Of a stretch of 64,000 nucleotides of DNA, positions 36,427-45,133 are shown in pieces. Made by a program: the position numbers and the translations under genes. How positions within the stretch are numbered: position 1 is the first letter of the stretch; the number at the start of each line of letters is the position of its first letter. This stretch comes from Candidatus Brocadia sinica JPN1. GTDB lineage: Bacteria; Planctomycetota; Brocadiia; Brocadiales; Brocadiaceae. The stretch covers positions 992,001 to 1,056,000 of the forward strand of contig NZ_BAFN01000001.1 of the NCBI RefSeq assembly GCF_000949635.1, given 5' to 3'. The notes beneath the pieces were generated by a model. That model was not told where the DNA came from. It was given only the letters and a program-made list of their open reading frames with translations, and did no database searches.

Positions 36427-37080
36427 TTAATTTAATGTCCTCTTCAACGTTTCAATCTCTTTAGGATTTGTAAGCCTGCCGGATTCCACTATCACATCTG
36501 GCTCCATCTTGAACCGCCTGACCCACGTAGCCTCTGACGGATGTTTCCAATACAGCTTGTACAGTCCAGGCGACACATTCATAAAATGATATACACCATC
36601 ATTATCTGTTATAGCCTCAAGTTCAATGGCCCCTTCCACGGGGCGGTACCCTTTGGTTAACACCCCTCCCTTTTCTAACATTTGCAACTTTACCTGACAA
36701 TCTGGAAGAGGTTTTCCACTGTGCAATATTCTCCCTTCAACCTTGCCAAGATTTGGGTCCTGAACAACAGGTTTTTCTTTCTCCAGACCTTCTTCAACAG
36801 TATCTGCACTTCCCTTATTCAATGATTCACTTGTCGGTTTTTGTTTCAGTTCAGACGTTTCGGTATCGGGTCCATGTATTTTTTCCTCTGCAACAGACTC
36901 ATCTTCATCTACACCCGTTGTCACACTTTCTACTTCCATCTTCGGCAGACCGCTTTCCACCGACGCCCTTTCCACTTTCTTCTTTTTAGTCTTTAGCCGA
37001 TAGTATTTTCCCCCGATTGCCTTTTCGGCAGGAGACGTCCTTATCTCATCTGCAATCCTACTTTCCCCGCTATTTTCCAC
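36427..37080 (-). CDS. Carboxypeptidase-regulatory-like domain protein (possibly second half of a split gene)
   Basis: 217 residues if the GTG at 37080 is used. The first 100 residues are low-complexity, Lys/Glu/Ser-rich. The rest (about 112-200) is a regulatory-like beta sandwich: LGKVEGRILHSGKPLPDCQV, ITDNDGVYHFMNVSPGLY. It has no signal peptide and no ribosome-binding site at GTG. It overlaps the upstream gene by 40 bases in another frame. The open frame continues upstream of GTG through a run of A, into sensible text (TDGRISVSTVENSGES), so the true N-terminus may lie in the upstream gene. Similar sandwich domains end both cupredoxins of the cluster. Confidence 0.6.
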   Translation of the reverse strand: MENSGESRIADEIRTSPAEKAIGGKYYRLKTKKKKVERASVESGLPKMEVESVTTGVDEDESVAEEKIHGPDTETSELKQKPTSESLNKGSADTVEEGLEKEKPVVQDPNLGKVEGRILHSGKPLPDCQVKLQMLEKGGVLTKGYRPVEGAIELEAITDNDGVYHFMNVSPGLYKLYWKHPSEATWVRRFKMEPDVIVESGRLTNPKEIETLKRTLN

Positions 37081-37532
37081 TGTAGAGACAGAAATCCGCC
37101 CGTCGGTTTGTTCCTTTTTTCTTTTTTCACATCCACATCCATTGCCTTTGGTTTGCTTTCGACCTCATCGGGAACCGCCTTTACCTGCTTCTCCCCAGGC
37201 AACAAAGACATCTTAAGCGAAGAAATCACAGAGGTGGGGATGAGTACCTGGATGGCATCTTCTGTAATCTCTTTGATCTTGCATTCTATGGCCATATCCG
37301 TGCCATTAAGAGAAATTACATCAGGGTAATTTTTGGTATCCAGAAACTGCATCTGCAAAAATTTTAGATCTTTTTTTACTATTATGGCACTGATATGTTC
37401 CTCCTTAACATCTGTTACCCTGAGATCGACATCCTTACCATCATTCTTTAACGTTATTGTATCCCCATTCACAATGATGGAGAAACCCGCGAACATGCAC
37501 AATACAATAGTCACGAATTTTGTCATCAACAA
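37041..37532 (-). CDS. Secreted hypothetical protein (possibly first half of a split gene)
   Basis: 163 residues. A signal peptide (MLMTKFVTIVLCMFAGFSI) is followed by two beta-rich units: TITLKNDGKDVDLRVTDV and ISLNGTDMAIECKIKEITED. The end is a basic linker with two six-A runs. I do not recognise the family; the pattern resembles small barrel domains that bind at membranes or RNA, but this is weak. A one-base change in the A runs near 37109-37122 would join it to the regulatory-like gene after it, giving one secreted protein of about 370 residues. Confidence 0.55.
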   Translation of the reverse strand: MLMTKFVTIVLCMFAGFSIIVNGDTITLKNDGKDVDLRVTDVKEEHISAIIVKKDLKFLQMQFLDTKNYPDVISLNGTDMAIECKIKEITEDAIQVLIPTSVISSLKMSLLPGEKQVKAVPDEVESKPKAMDVDVKKEKRNKPTGGFLSLQWKIAGKVGLQMR

Positions 37533-37774
37533 CTATTCCTGCGATAAACCTATATTAAATTATTAAAATCAATTAACCTTATCTGCTTACAGGATCTGGG
37601 TTATTTCATGTCGGAAATTCACAGTATACCGAGAACGTCCTGATCAAGACCGATTCCTAAATAATTGCAATAGTTTAACATCCGCTGGTCTCCTATCAAC
37701 TAAAAAAGAAAGGATACCTCGCCTTTGGACGCGGCCCCCCTGCTTTTAAAAAATTCTCCAACTGCTAATGCTGT

Positions 37775-38215
37775 TACCTTACAACCTTTACCTTTGCTGT
37801 AATTATCTCACCTTCTTCTGGTGGACGACAGCCTTCAGCAGGTATCAGGGTTACCACTATTCCAGCACTTTTCTCCCTCCCGAGTCCTTCTCATCCAAAG
37901 AAGCAGACGGCGTTGGCGTTGGTACAACCTGACTTATATCTCTCGTCGTTGTGTAAATATAATCACCCTTATTTGTAAAGTTTCCGTTCGCCTCATTTCC
38001 CGCTGTATAGAAAGCAATTGGGCATGGAACTTCAGAAGAGGGGCACAGTCCATGTTACATTCCAGGAGGCATTTCCGGATTGATTGCTGCCGGCTGAGGT
38101 GTGTTTTATGTAATTTCCTTTTCCGTCATCAGTTTGAATCTTGTTATCAACACTGCTGGATACACCAGCATAGTTATCGTCCGCATTAAGCGCCGACGGT
38201 AATAGCTATTGTTTT
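37775..38215 (-). pseudogene. Decayed Reeler-like (choice-of-anchor V type) secreted protein
   Basis: Minus-strand frames in sequence give KIQTDDGKGNYIK, SGNASWNVTWTVP, then after a shift AFYTAGNEANGNFTNKG and DYIYTTTRDISQVV, and after another VTLIPAEGCRPPEEGEI and TAKVKVVR. The middle text is the typical core of Reeler-like surface domains (FYxAGNxANG, GDYIYTTT). At least two frameshifts and an in-frame stop break it, and no start or signal peptide is left. The plus-strand open frame on top of it is a shadow. Confidence 0.55.
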
Positions 38216-38273
38216 GAAATCACTCTTTTGTCGCTGATTGAGTCTTTTGTATACATCCCTATGTTAGCAAATG

Positions 38274-38498
38274 TCATCGCTTGAGAGCACATGGCGATAA
38301 GCAATCCATGCAGATACCCTCTTCCCATTCTTCCTGAACAAATTCTATCCAATCTTCAGGGGCATTACGGCAGGATAAACATATTCCGAGATCACAAAGT
38401 CCTCCGGTTGTATTGTCTGAATCCTTTATTGCTGCGCCACAACAAGCACATTGCCACGTAATCATGTCGCTACTTATATGACCACCAACATCACACAT
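38274..38498 (-). CDS. Small cysteine-rich zinc-ribbon-like protein
   Basis: 74 residues with AAGGAG seven bases before the ATG. Nine cysteines are seen, including the pairs CACC (WQCACCGAA), CLSC and CMDC. These are likely two zinc or iron sites. No known name. It sits directly downstream of the CBS protein on the same strand, so they may share a transcript. Confidence 0.6.
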   Translation of the reverse strand: MCDVGGHISSDMITWQCACCGAAIKDSDNTTGGLCDLGICLSCRNAPEDWIEFVQEEWEEGICMDCLSPCALKR

Positions 38499-38523
38499 GG
38501 GATTCTCCTTTTTACTTTAAACC

Positions 38524-38940
38524 TCATTTCTTCTTTCCGCTCTCATCCACAAAATATTGCAATACGTCAGTCTCAGTAATCATACCAAGTAACTTGTTCT
38601 TGTCTTTTACCACGGGTAGCCCCCCCACCTTCTTGTCGATCATAATCTGGGCTGCTTCCTCAATTGTTGCATCGGGGGCAATGGTAATCACATTTTTCGT
38701 CATTACATCTGAAACCTTGATGGAATCCAGAAATTCCTTATTTTCCTTCCAGTTCGTAAGGATAGACGTCAATGATGCACGATAGAGGTCTCTTTGTGTC
38801 AAGATGCCAACCACATTCTCTCCTTTCACAACAGGTAAATGCCGTATCCTCCCCAAATACATGATGTCGTTTGCAAAACCAAGCTTTGAATCAGCATTCA
38901 AGGTTACCAGTTGCGTTTTCATCACATCTTTTACAAGCAT
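38524..38940 (-). CDS. CBS-domain-pair protein
   Basis: 138 residues, two CBS motifs (VKDVMKTQLVTLN with GILTQRDLYRAS, then VSDVMTKNVITIAPDATIEE with GMITETDVLQYF). Stand-alone CBS pairs bind adenosine nucleotides and regulate partners. GGAGG with a six-base gap supports this start even though it lies 50 bases inside the upstream YkgJ-like gene. The partner is not known. Confidence 0.9.
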   Translation of the reverse strand: MLVKDVMKTQLVTLNADSKLGFANDIMYLGRIRHLPVVKGENVVGILTQRDLYRASLTSILTNWKENKEFLDSIKVSDVMTKNVITIAPDATIEEAAQIMIDKKVGGLPVVKDKNKLLGMITETDVLQYFVDESGKKK

Positions 38941-39706
38941 CTTTTTCCTCCATTTCTATGGCGTTTTTAAGTTTCTCTTCCCACTCCGGTCCATAATGAT
39001 TTTCAAGATTTTTTTGTATCTTCTCTTGCCATTTACGATACGCCTGCTTTATCGTATTAATAGGTTGATGCTTTTCCGACAAATACAGGATATTGCACGT
39101 TTGTCTGGGTACAGGTATCAAAATATAGTCCGATGCTTCCGTACCATCTGCCGATAACGTCACAAGGCGAACATCCTTTGTTTTTAATATTTTTTCTCTC
39201 GCAACGGACACATCACCATTGTTAACAAATATATTCCGGATCGCTTCCCCATCGTCTCTAATTGCAAAAAAGGCTTGCCACTCCCTCTTGTAAACAAGCT
39301 TCTTATATGAACTGGCTGCAGTGTATTCATTAAATATACACGGGCCGCTCATTTTCTCATACAATGATTCACCTGCCTCATCAGGATATCCCATACATTG
39401 CCTGGGACGATGTTTATAAATGCTGCAGCGCAAGTCCATCTTCAGAGAGGCATCTGTAGTACCCGCAAAAATAGTGAAATCCAAAAACTTACAAGAATCG
39501 TACAATTCGTTATTGTATCCTTCACTAGCCACCAATAACTTAACATAAGGATAACCGGTACCTTTTTTCCACAGGGACTTAAAAAAACCAAGATGTCCGT
39601 TGTTCGACGGGATGACGCAGGTAAAACAGCACATCCCATCCGAACATTCATTTTCCGCAAAGGTTATATTGCTGTAATTTTTATGTACCGGGCAAATGAT
39701 ACTCAT
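38891..39706 (-). CDS. YkgJ-like cysteine-cluster protein
   Basis: 271 residues. It shows DGMCCFTCVIPSN, CKFLD, CSIYKHRPRQCMGYP and GPCIFNE, the order of the CxIYxxRPxxC family thought to chelate zinc or iron-sulfur. The C-terminal half (about 150-271) is helical and charged and carries CKRCDENATG. The end overlaps the CBS gene by 50 bases in another frame, which is real since both frames hold family motifs or good start signals. It follows carbonic anhydrase by six bases. Confidence 0.75.
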   Translation of the reverse strand: MSIICPVHKNYSNITFAENECSDGMCCFTCVIPSNNGHLGFFKSLWKKGTGYPYVKLLVASEGYNNELYDSCKFLDFTIFAGTTDASLKMDLRCSIYKHRPRQCMGYPDEAGESLYEKMSGPCIFNEYTAASSYKKLVYKREWQAFFAIRDDGEAIRNIFVNNGDVSVAREKILKTKDVRLVTLSADGTEASDYILIPVPRQTCNILYLSEKHQPINTIKQAYRKWQEKIQKNLENHYGPEWEEKLKNAIEMEEKDACKRCDENATGNLEC

Positions 39707-39712
39707 AAAGTT

Positions 39713-40504
39713 CTATACCGTTATCCGGGTTACCTTTTCGTCAATTAATCCGCTAACAACCTTATATCCCTCACTCTTCTCATCATAATTCGGCATTCTC
39801 TTTATAATGTTTCTTGCATTATTCTGAAGATCTATAGGATTAATGATACCGTTAATATTAGTAATCAAAACTCTGCCCAGTTGTTTCGAATACGCACCAA
39901 CAAAGTCATAAACCCCGCCAATAATTGTCAATTTATTTTCTTTTACCCTGTCACCGTAATATTTTAATGTCTTTTCTATCTGGTAGTCCACGTTGATTTG
40001 ACTCAGATAAGCCAGTTCCTTCATTTCATTTTGAATTTTTCTTAAATCAGATATCCCCCGCTCAATGGGTATAGTTAAAGGAAGCATCTCGGACTTTATC
40101 TCGTGAGTAAGCAATGAATAATCCGTCTTCATCAGCTTATCAAAGGACTTTGCCAGATTCATAATCTCTTTGGACTGCGTTATACAGGCATGGGTAGCAA
40201 ATTTTACTGCCCCACAATCGGTATGCCCTAGTACAAGCATGACAGGGGTATTAAGGACAAAGAGTGAATATTCGATGGAACCTCTATTTACAGCAAACTG
40301 GTTACCGGCATTCCGAATAATAAATACCTTGTTAAAGATGTCCCTTCCCAGGATTTCACCCTGAACCCTGGAATCGGCACACGTAAGGAGAGTAATGTAG
40401 GGATTCTGGTGTGTGGCATATGCCAGAAACTTCGTCTCTTCTGTATTTTTTACAAACGCCTCATTATGTACGAGCAGATGACGAAAAATATTTCCAACTT
40501 CCAT
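39713..40504 (-). CDS. Beta-class carbonic anhydrase
   Basis: 263 residues, longer than the usual 200-220. Zinc and active-site motifs are LLTCADSRVQGEI (Cys, Asp-Arg pair) and LVLGHTDCGAVKFA (His, Cys). IRNAGNQF and SIEYSLFVLNTP also fit. The C-terminal 50 residues add an extension after GAYSKQLGRVLI. It interconverts CO2 and bicarbonate in the cytoplasm, useful for an autotroph. AGGAGG lies at a good distance before the ATG. Confidence 0.9.
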   Translation of the reverse strand: MEVGNIFRHLLVHNEAFVKNTEETKFLAYATHQNPYITLLTCADSRVQGEILGRDIFNKVFIIRNAGNQFAVNRGSIEYSLFVLNTPVMLVLGHTDCGAVKFATHACITQSKEIMNLAKSFDKLMKTDYSLLTHEIKSEMLPLTIPIERGISDLRKIQNEMKELAYLSQINVDYQIEKTLKYYGDRVKENKLTIIGGVYDFVGAYSKQLGRVLITNINGIINPIDLQNNARNIIKRMPNYDEKSEGYKVVSGLIDEKVTRITV

Positions 40505-40666
40505 AATATCCTCCTTAACAAAATTAAACTATTCATATATATTAAAGTTTTATTCATTCTCACTGTACTGAGACTCTATTGTTCTCAATGTAATAAGCTG
40601 TTCTCAAAGATACGGTATCTGAAGTTTAAAAAACGTACAACTTTAATATATTATATTTTAATTCTG

Positions 40667-42013
40667 TTATGTCGTCTCGAAATATTTTTTATGTTCCCAC
40701 TCGGTTACCTGTATCCTGTATTCATCCCATTCAGCCACTTTTGCATGGATATACACCTGGTAAGTATGAGAACCTAATGCAGCTTCCATCAGTTTGCTTT
40801 TCTTTAATTCCTCGATTGCTTCACCTAAGGAGCCTGGAAGGGTGGCGATATTGCGGTATGCCAATTCATCCTTATCAAACTCGTAGACATTCTCTTCAAC
40901 GGGATTAGGAGGCGTAACGCCTCTTCTAATACCATCAAGCCCTGCTTCCAGCATTACTGCAAGGGCAAGGTACGGATTATTACTGGGGTCCGGGCATCTC
41001 AACTCTGCCCTCGTTGCTTGTTCCCTCCCCAGAGAGAATCTTGGAATTCGTATCAGGGCAGAGCGATTCTTTTGCCCCCAGCAGATATACACCGGCGCCT
41101 CATACCCAGGCACCAGTCTCTTGTAGGAATTTACTGTTGGAGATAAAATAGCGCTCATCGCACGGACATGCTGAAGTTGCCCCGCAACAAACTGTTTTGC
41201 CACCTTGCTGAGCTTATATTCATCCTTTTCATCGAAAAATAGATTCTTTCGTGTCCTGATATCGAAAAAACTCTGATGACAGTGCATCCCGCTGCCACAT
41301 ATCCCAAAGATGGGTTTTGGCATAAAAGTGGCATATAAATCGTGTTGATGCGCAATGGACTTTACTACCTGTTTAAAAGTCAAGGCATTTTCAGCCGTCT
41401 TCAATGCCTCGGCATATCTGAAGTCAATCTCATGCTGCCCGGGGGCCACTTCGTGGTGGCTCATCTCAACGTTAAGGCCCATTTTCTCCAGAGTAAAAAT
41501 AATATCCCTTCTTACGTTTCCTGCAAGGTCTCTCGGCGAAAAGTCAAAATAACTCCCCACGTCGTGTGGTGTGGGTTCCACCTGGCCATCGCTCTTGGGC
41601 TTGAACAAGAAAAATTCCAACTCGGGTCCCACATTATATTCAAAGTTCATTTCCCGTGCATTTTTAATTGCCCTTTTCAAAATATATCGGGGGTCTCCTT
41701 CGAAAGGAGAACCATCGGGCATATAGACGTCACAAAAGAGCCTGGCCGTGGTCTCTTCTGTCTCCCAGGGAAGCAAGGCATACGTGCTCGTATCAGGCTT
41801 CAGATACATATCGCTTTCACAAATTCTTGTAAAACCCTCGATTGAAGAGCCATCAAACCAGATCCCCTTTTCGATGGACTCCGGAAATCTCTCCATAGGT
41901 ATCGTAACGGCCTTGATATTTCCGTTTATATCAGTAAATTGCAGCTGGACAAGTTTTACATTGTCTTCTTTTGCCCGATTGATAACTGCCAAATCTGTAT
42001 GCTCACTGGTCAT
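40667..42013 (-). CDS. glnA: Glutamine synthetase, type I
   Basis: About 448 residues from the ATG at 42013 (MTSEHTDLAVI). A GTG four codons upstream is also open. Motifs are WFDGSSIEGF, NVGPELEFFLF, HHEVAPGQHEID, GSGMHCHQSF, NSYKRLVPGYEAPVYICWG and ELRCPDPSNNPYLAL. The length and end (TEWEHKKYFETT) fit the GSI-alpha type, which lacks the adenylylation loop, so control is probably by feedback or protein partners. It assimilates ammonium into glutamine. Confidence 0.95.
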   Translation of the reverse strand: MTSEHTDLAVINRAKEDNVKLVQLQFTDINGNIKAVTIPMERFPESIEKGIWFDGSSIEGFTRICESDMYLKPDTSTYALLPWETEETTARLFCDVYMPDGSPFEGDPRYILKRAIKNAREMNFEYNVGPELEFFLFKPKSDGQVEPTPHDVGSYFDFSPRDLAGNVRRDIIFTLEKMGLNVEMSHHEVAPGQHEIDFRYAEALKTAENALTFKQVVKSIAHQHDLYATFMPKPIFGICGSGMHCHQSFFDIRTRKNLFFDEKDEYKLSKVAKQFVAGQLQHVRAMSAILSPTVNSYKRLVPGYEAPVYICWGQKNRSALIRIPRFSLGREQATRAELRCPDPSNNPYLALAVMLEAGLDGIRRGVTPPNPVEENVYEFDKDELAYRNIATLPGSLGEAIEELKKSKLMEAALGSHTYQVYIHAKVAEWDEYRIQVTEWEHKKYFETT

Positions 42014-42323
42014 GAAAATTTTCACCTTTCTATAACATTTCGGAAGACAGAAAATCTGGTGTGGTTTTACCGCACTTTGGCTCCAACAAACACAGACTGT
42101 TTATCTACAACAAGACGATTAATTCTAATCATATTGTTGTAAAAAAACAAGTAATTTATAACCAGGCCAGTACATGGTTCGTACTTGACACCACAAATAC
42201 GTCATGCTAAACTTCACCTTGAACTATAAAATTTTGAAACGTTCTCTTTTCTCTTAGATTTGCGTTCCGTGTTCGGATAAGAATGCTGGATAATTCTTAA
42301 AATAACCTCTTATGGAGACTATT
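42014..42323. other. Divergent gap between glnA and the MOSC gene
   Basis: About 310 bases between two divergent genes, so both promoters must lie here. No clear -35/-10 pair, sigma54 box or riboswitch was recognised. Confidence 0.5.
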
Positions 42324-42779
42324 ATGGGAAAGGTTGTTGCCGTCTGCATAAGCGAAAGAAAGGGCACCCAAAAACGGGATGTCGGTACGTGCAAGTTAAT
42401 CGAGCATTTTGGCCTGGAAGGGGACGCTCATGCCGGAAAATGGCATCGTCAGGTCAGCCTGCTGGCCAGAGAAAGTGCAGATATCATGCGTAAAAAGGGA
42501 TTAAACATCAAGGACGGCGATTTTGGGGAAAATATTGTAACGGAGGGCATTGAACTAAAATCCCTCCCCATCGGAACCGTTTTTAAAATTGGCGATGAAG
42601 TCACTATTCGGGTAACCCAAATCGGCAAGCTCTGTCATGACCGTTGCGCTATTTATTATAAAGCAGGCGATTGTATTATGCCAAGGGAAGGTATCTTTGC
42701 CGAAATTCTTACCGGTGGCACCGTTAAAGTAGGGGATGAAATTACGATGCTTGAAAAGGGTGCAGAAGTCACGGTATGA
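42324..42779 (+). CDS. MOSC-domain protein
   Basis: About 151 residues from MGKVVAVCISE, preceded by GGAG at six bases. Sequence features are LEGDAHAGKWHRQVSLL, GDFGENIVTEGIEL and the cysteine motif IGKLCHDRCAIYY. MOSC domains bind molybdenum cofactor or relay sulfur. It overlaps the MogA/MoaB gene by four bases (ATGA), so the two are translated together. A role in cofactor delivery to NXR or formate dehydrogenase is possible but inferred. Confidence 0.85.
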   Translation: MGKVVAVCISERKGTQKRDVGTCKLIEHFGLEGDAHAGKWHRQVSLLARESADIMRKKGLNIKDGDFGENIVTEGIELKSLPIGTVFKIGDEVTIRVTQIGKLCHDRCAIYYKAGDCIMPREGIFAEILTGGTVKVGDEITMLEKGAEVTV

Positions 42780-43276
42780 TACGAGCAGCCATCTTAACGC
42801 TAAGCGACAAAGGCTCAAGGGGGGAGCGGGAGGATAAGAGCGGAGAGGTCATCCGCAACATGCTTCTGGGCATTGATGCCACCATCACGGCCTATGAAGT
42901 CATCCCTGATGAAAAGGAACTTATCACAAAAAAACTCTTTGAATTCGCCGAAAAAGCCGATCTCATTGTTACCACGGGCGGAACAGGTGTAGGTCCCAGG
43001 GATGTAACCCCTGAGGCGACACGAGCAGTTATAGAAAAGGAATTACCCGGTTTTGGAGAGGCCATGCGCATGGAGGGGCTCAAACATACCTCCAGGGCTA
43101 TGGGCTCAAGGGCTATCGCCGGAATTTACAAACAAACACTCATCATCAACCTTCCTGGCAGCCCAAAAGGTGTTGCAGAAAACCTGGCCGTTGTCCTCCC
43201 TGTCATTCCCCATACCGTTGGCCTCATCAAGGGCACAGTCACTGAATGTGCAAAAGATCGTGAAAAGCACGCTTAG
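42776..43276 (+). CDS. mog: MogA/MoaB-type molybdopterin adenylyltransferase
   Basis: 166 residues. Signatures are ILTLSDKGSRGEREDKSG, DLIVTTGGTGVGPRDVTPEA and LIINLPGSPKGVAENL. It adenylates molybdopterin before molybdate insertion. The pairing with a MOSC gene is common. No other cofactor genes are seen in the window. Confidence 0.9.
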   Translation: MIRAAILTLSDKGSRGEREDKSGEVIRNMLLGIDATITAYEVIPDEKELITKKLFEFAEKADLIVTTGGTGVGPRDVTPEATRAVIEKELPGFGEAMRMEGLKHTSRAMGSRAIAGIYKQTLIINLPGSPKGVAENLAVVLPVIPHTVGLIKGTVTECAKDREKHA

Positions 43277-43320
43277 TCAGTTGAATCGGATGTTCACTCC
43301 AAGGTGAAAAATAAAAAGGT

Positions 43321-43351
43321 CGTAAAAGCCTTATATTTATTGGCTTTTACG
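43321..43351. terminator. Hairpin between convergent MogA gene and transposase remnant
   Basis: Perfect 10-bp arms CGTAAAAGCC and GGCTTTTACG with an 11-nt loop. T-rich sequence follows on the minus strand side; none of note on the plus side. Confidence 0.45.
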
Positions 43352-43560
43352 GCGAACAGGAAGTTTTTTTCTCGTGACTACTCGTATCTTCCGGCATGGC
43401 AATGCCTCCGGCAGCTTTATCTGCAATGCCTCTAATAATTCACGTGATTGTTGTCGTGGGCGTGGTATCTTCTGGCAATGCGCATTTTGGCCTTTAACAG
43501 TCACTTCCATTGAACAAATAGTTGCCAAGGCAATTCTGGGATAATTCCTATCAGGGGTTT
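43337..43560 (-). pseudogene. Transposase C-terminal remnant (IS1634-like)
   Basis: The minus frame reads NYPRIALATICSMEVTV, then RELLEALQIKLPEALPC and RKIRVVTRKKLPVRRK. This is typical of the last 60-70 residues of IS1634/IS4-type transposases. The catalytic domain is absent. No inverted repeat could be tied to it. Confidence 0.5.
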
Positions 43561-43676
43561 CTGAAATTCATGGAACGGCTTAAATTTAGCCATGTGATTG
43601 ATTCTCCTCGGTTTTTTAGTTTTAATTTTCCCGCCGAGAAGTTCCCTTCCCTGAGCAAAGCAAGGATTGTGGCAGT

Positions 43677-43838
43677 TTACACATCTTCATTTAAAAACAT
43701 CCTGTCAATTTCATCGTCCGAAAGATTCAAGTTTGATTTTTTAAAATCTTTTTCCATTTTATCGGTACCTTCAACAATTTTTCTTCCTCCAAGAAAACCA
43801 ACAACGAAACTAGCAATGCCAGCAATAATTGGTAGCAT
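43677..43838 (-). CDS. Small membrane-associated protein, 53 residues
   Basis: The ATG at 43838 has a perfect GGAGG with a ten-base gap. The protein starts MLPIIAGIASFVVGFLGG, one membrane helix with a GxxxG-type face, then a charged helix (DKMEKDFKKSNLNLSDDEID) and ends FLNEDV. No family is recognised. It follows the frameshifted gene at 43842 by three bases. Small, but its signals are strong. Confidence 0.6.
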   Translation of the reverse strand: MLPIIAGIASFVVGFLGGRKIVEGTDKMEKDFKKSNLNLSDDEIDRMFLNEDV

Positions 43839-43841
43839 TTT

Positions 43842-44429
43842 TTAAATACCTCCTTCCCCTGGTAATTCTTTAATACTTCTTAACGATTTCCCGGTTTTTT
43901 GTAATTCACTAATTTCTAACAGGTAACCATTTAGATAAATTGCAAAATTTGACAGTATATCTGTTTCCTTATATGGAAGTTCCCCCCCCAGGACCAAGTT
44001 TTTTAGGAATCAACGCATTCCTTGAATCTATCCGCCACTTGGTGTAGTCTCTATAAGTTTTATATGCATCGCTTATAAATAGTTGCAAATCCCATATGTC
44101 CTGGCGCGCCCGTAAATACTCGCCATTCCAGAGATTAATTCTGGGCATCCAACTTTGTGTTTATATCTTCGAACTGCTTTTTTATATTTTTCAAAATTTG
44201 CATACATGTATGCAAAGTCAGCAGCGGCAAGCGTTGCCCTTCCAAGCGACGACAATGTGACAATTATTTTATGTCCTTTTGTTATAGTTTTTCCTTCTCT
44301 TAACCAATGAACTACATTCTTGCTGGCAGTTTCTCTTATTACCCCGCCTACTCTTTCGTACACACCACTATCCAGTCCTTGTTTTACAAGTTCCGGAATA
44401 ATAAACGACACATCAATTAAATCAAACAT
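43842..44429 (-). pseudogene. Hypothetical protein gene with two apparent frameshifts
   Basis: Three consecutive minus frames each read as sensible protein. The first, 44429 to about 44170, carries MFDLIDVSFIIPELVKQG and TLSSLGRATLAAADFAY. The second carries SWMPRINLWNGEYLRARQD, IWDLQLFISDAYKTY and NALIPKKLGPGG. The third carries ELPYKETDILSNFAIYLNG and ends KELPGEGGI at 43842. The second switch falls on a run of eight G (43982-43989). Joined, they give about 195 residues of unknown family. Sequencing error in homopolymers is an alternative to true decay. Confidence 0.5.
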
Positions 44430-44469
44430 ATTAATTGCTTGCAGAGAGTTCCTGTTTGCAAAAAAAATG

Positions 44470-44824
44470 AACTAAATAAATATAAGGAATGGGAATGGAT
44501 CGATTCTAACCCTACTAGAAAAGCGGGAACAGGTTCGATCCGGACAACCTGCCGAGGTCTTTTCGTGCCCTGAGTAAAAAGGCGGGCATTGAAAAGTTCA
44601 GGTTCCATAATTTAAGGCATACCTTTGCAACAAGGCTCATTCAGTGTGGGATTGATGTTTATACCGTTCAGAGGCTTGGCAGATGGAAGAGCATACAGAT
44701 GGTCCTGCGATATGCACATCACCATGCAGAAAGTTTACGAAGCGGAATAGCAGTGTTGGGCAGGGCAACGGAGAAAATTAGCACAAATTTAGCACAATCA
44801 CATGAAGAGCGGGCTACGGCATAA
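44470..44824 (+). pseudogene. Tyrosine recombinase (phage-type integrase) C-terminal remnant
   Basis: Plus-strand text KEWEWIDSNPTRKAG is followed, after a frameshift near 44520, by FHNLRHTFATRLIQCG, VYTVQRLGRWKSIQMVLRY and AHHHAESLRSGIAVLG. The His-x2-Arg and final tyrosine (RYAHH) of the catalytic box are kept, but the N-terminal core-binding part is gone. It lies 20 bases from a tRNA gene, the usual target of such integrases. Confidence 0.65.
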
Positions 44825-44844
44825 CCGCAAACCCTTGATTTTAT

Positions 44845-44921
<77 letters not shown>

Positions 44922-45133
44922 TTATTGTGCAAATATTTACCTGCCTGTATATTCCGCATATCGATAAGTAATCTTTTATCAGTATATCAGTCTGCACTGA
45001 ACTGTCAAGGATAAAAAAACTTTCCTTTTTTCCCGTCTGTTCTGTTACAATAGTCGTGTTTCTTCAAATCACAAAAAAAGAGAACGGGATATTCCTATTT
45101 AACCATTCCTCAAAAATTAAGGCAGAAAACCAA

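Noticed and set aside
37821-38189. 122-codon plus frame
   Set aside because: Opposite strand holds the decayed Reeler-like text; the plus text is Arg/Cys-rich noise.
42014-42323. Sigma54 promoter for glnA
   Set aside because: A TGGCCTGG-like stretch near 42165 lacks the TTGC half at the right spacing.
43522-43845. 107-codon plus frame
   Set aside because: Minus strand carries a small gene with perfect ribosome-binding site and a transposase remnant; the plus frame is their shadow.
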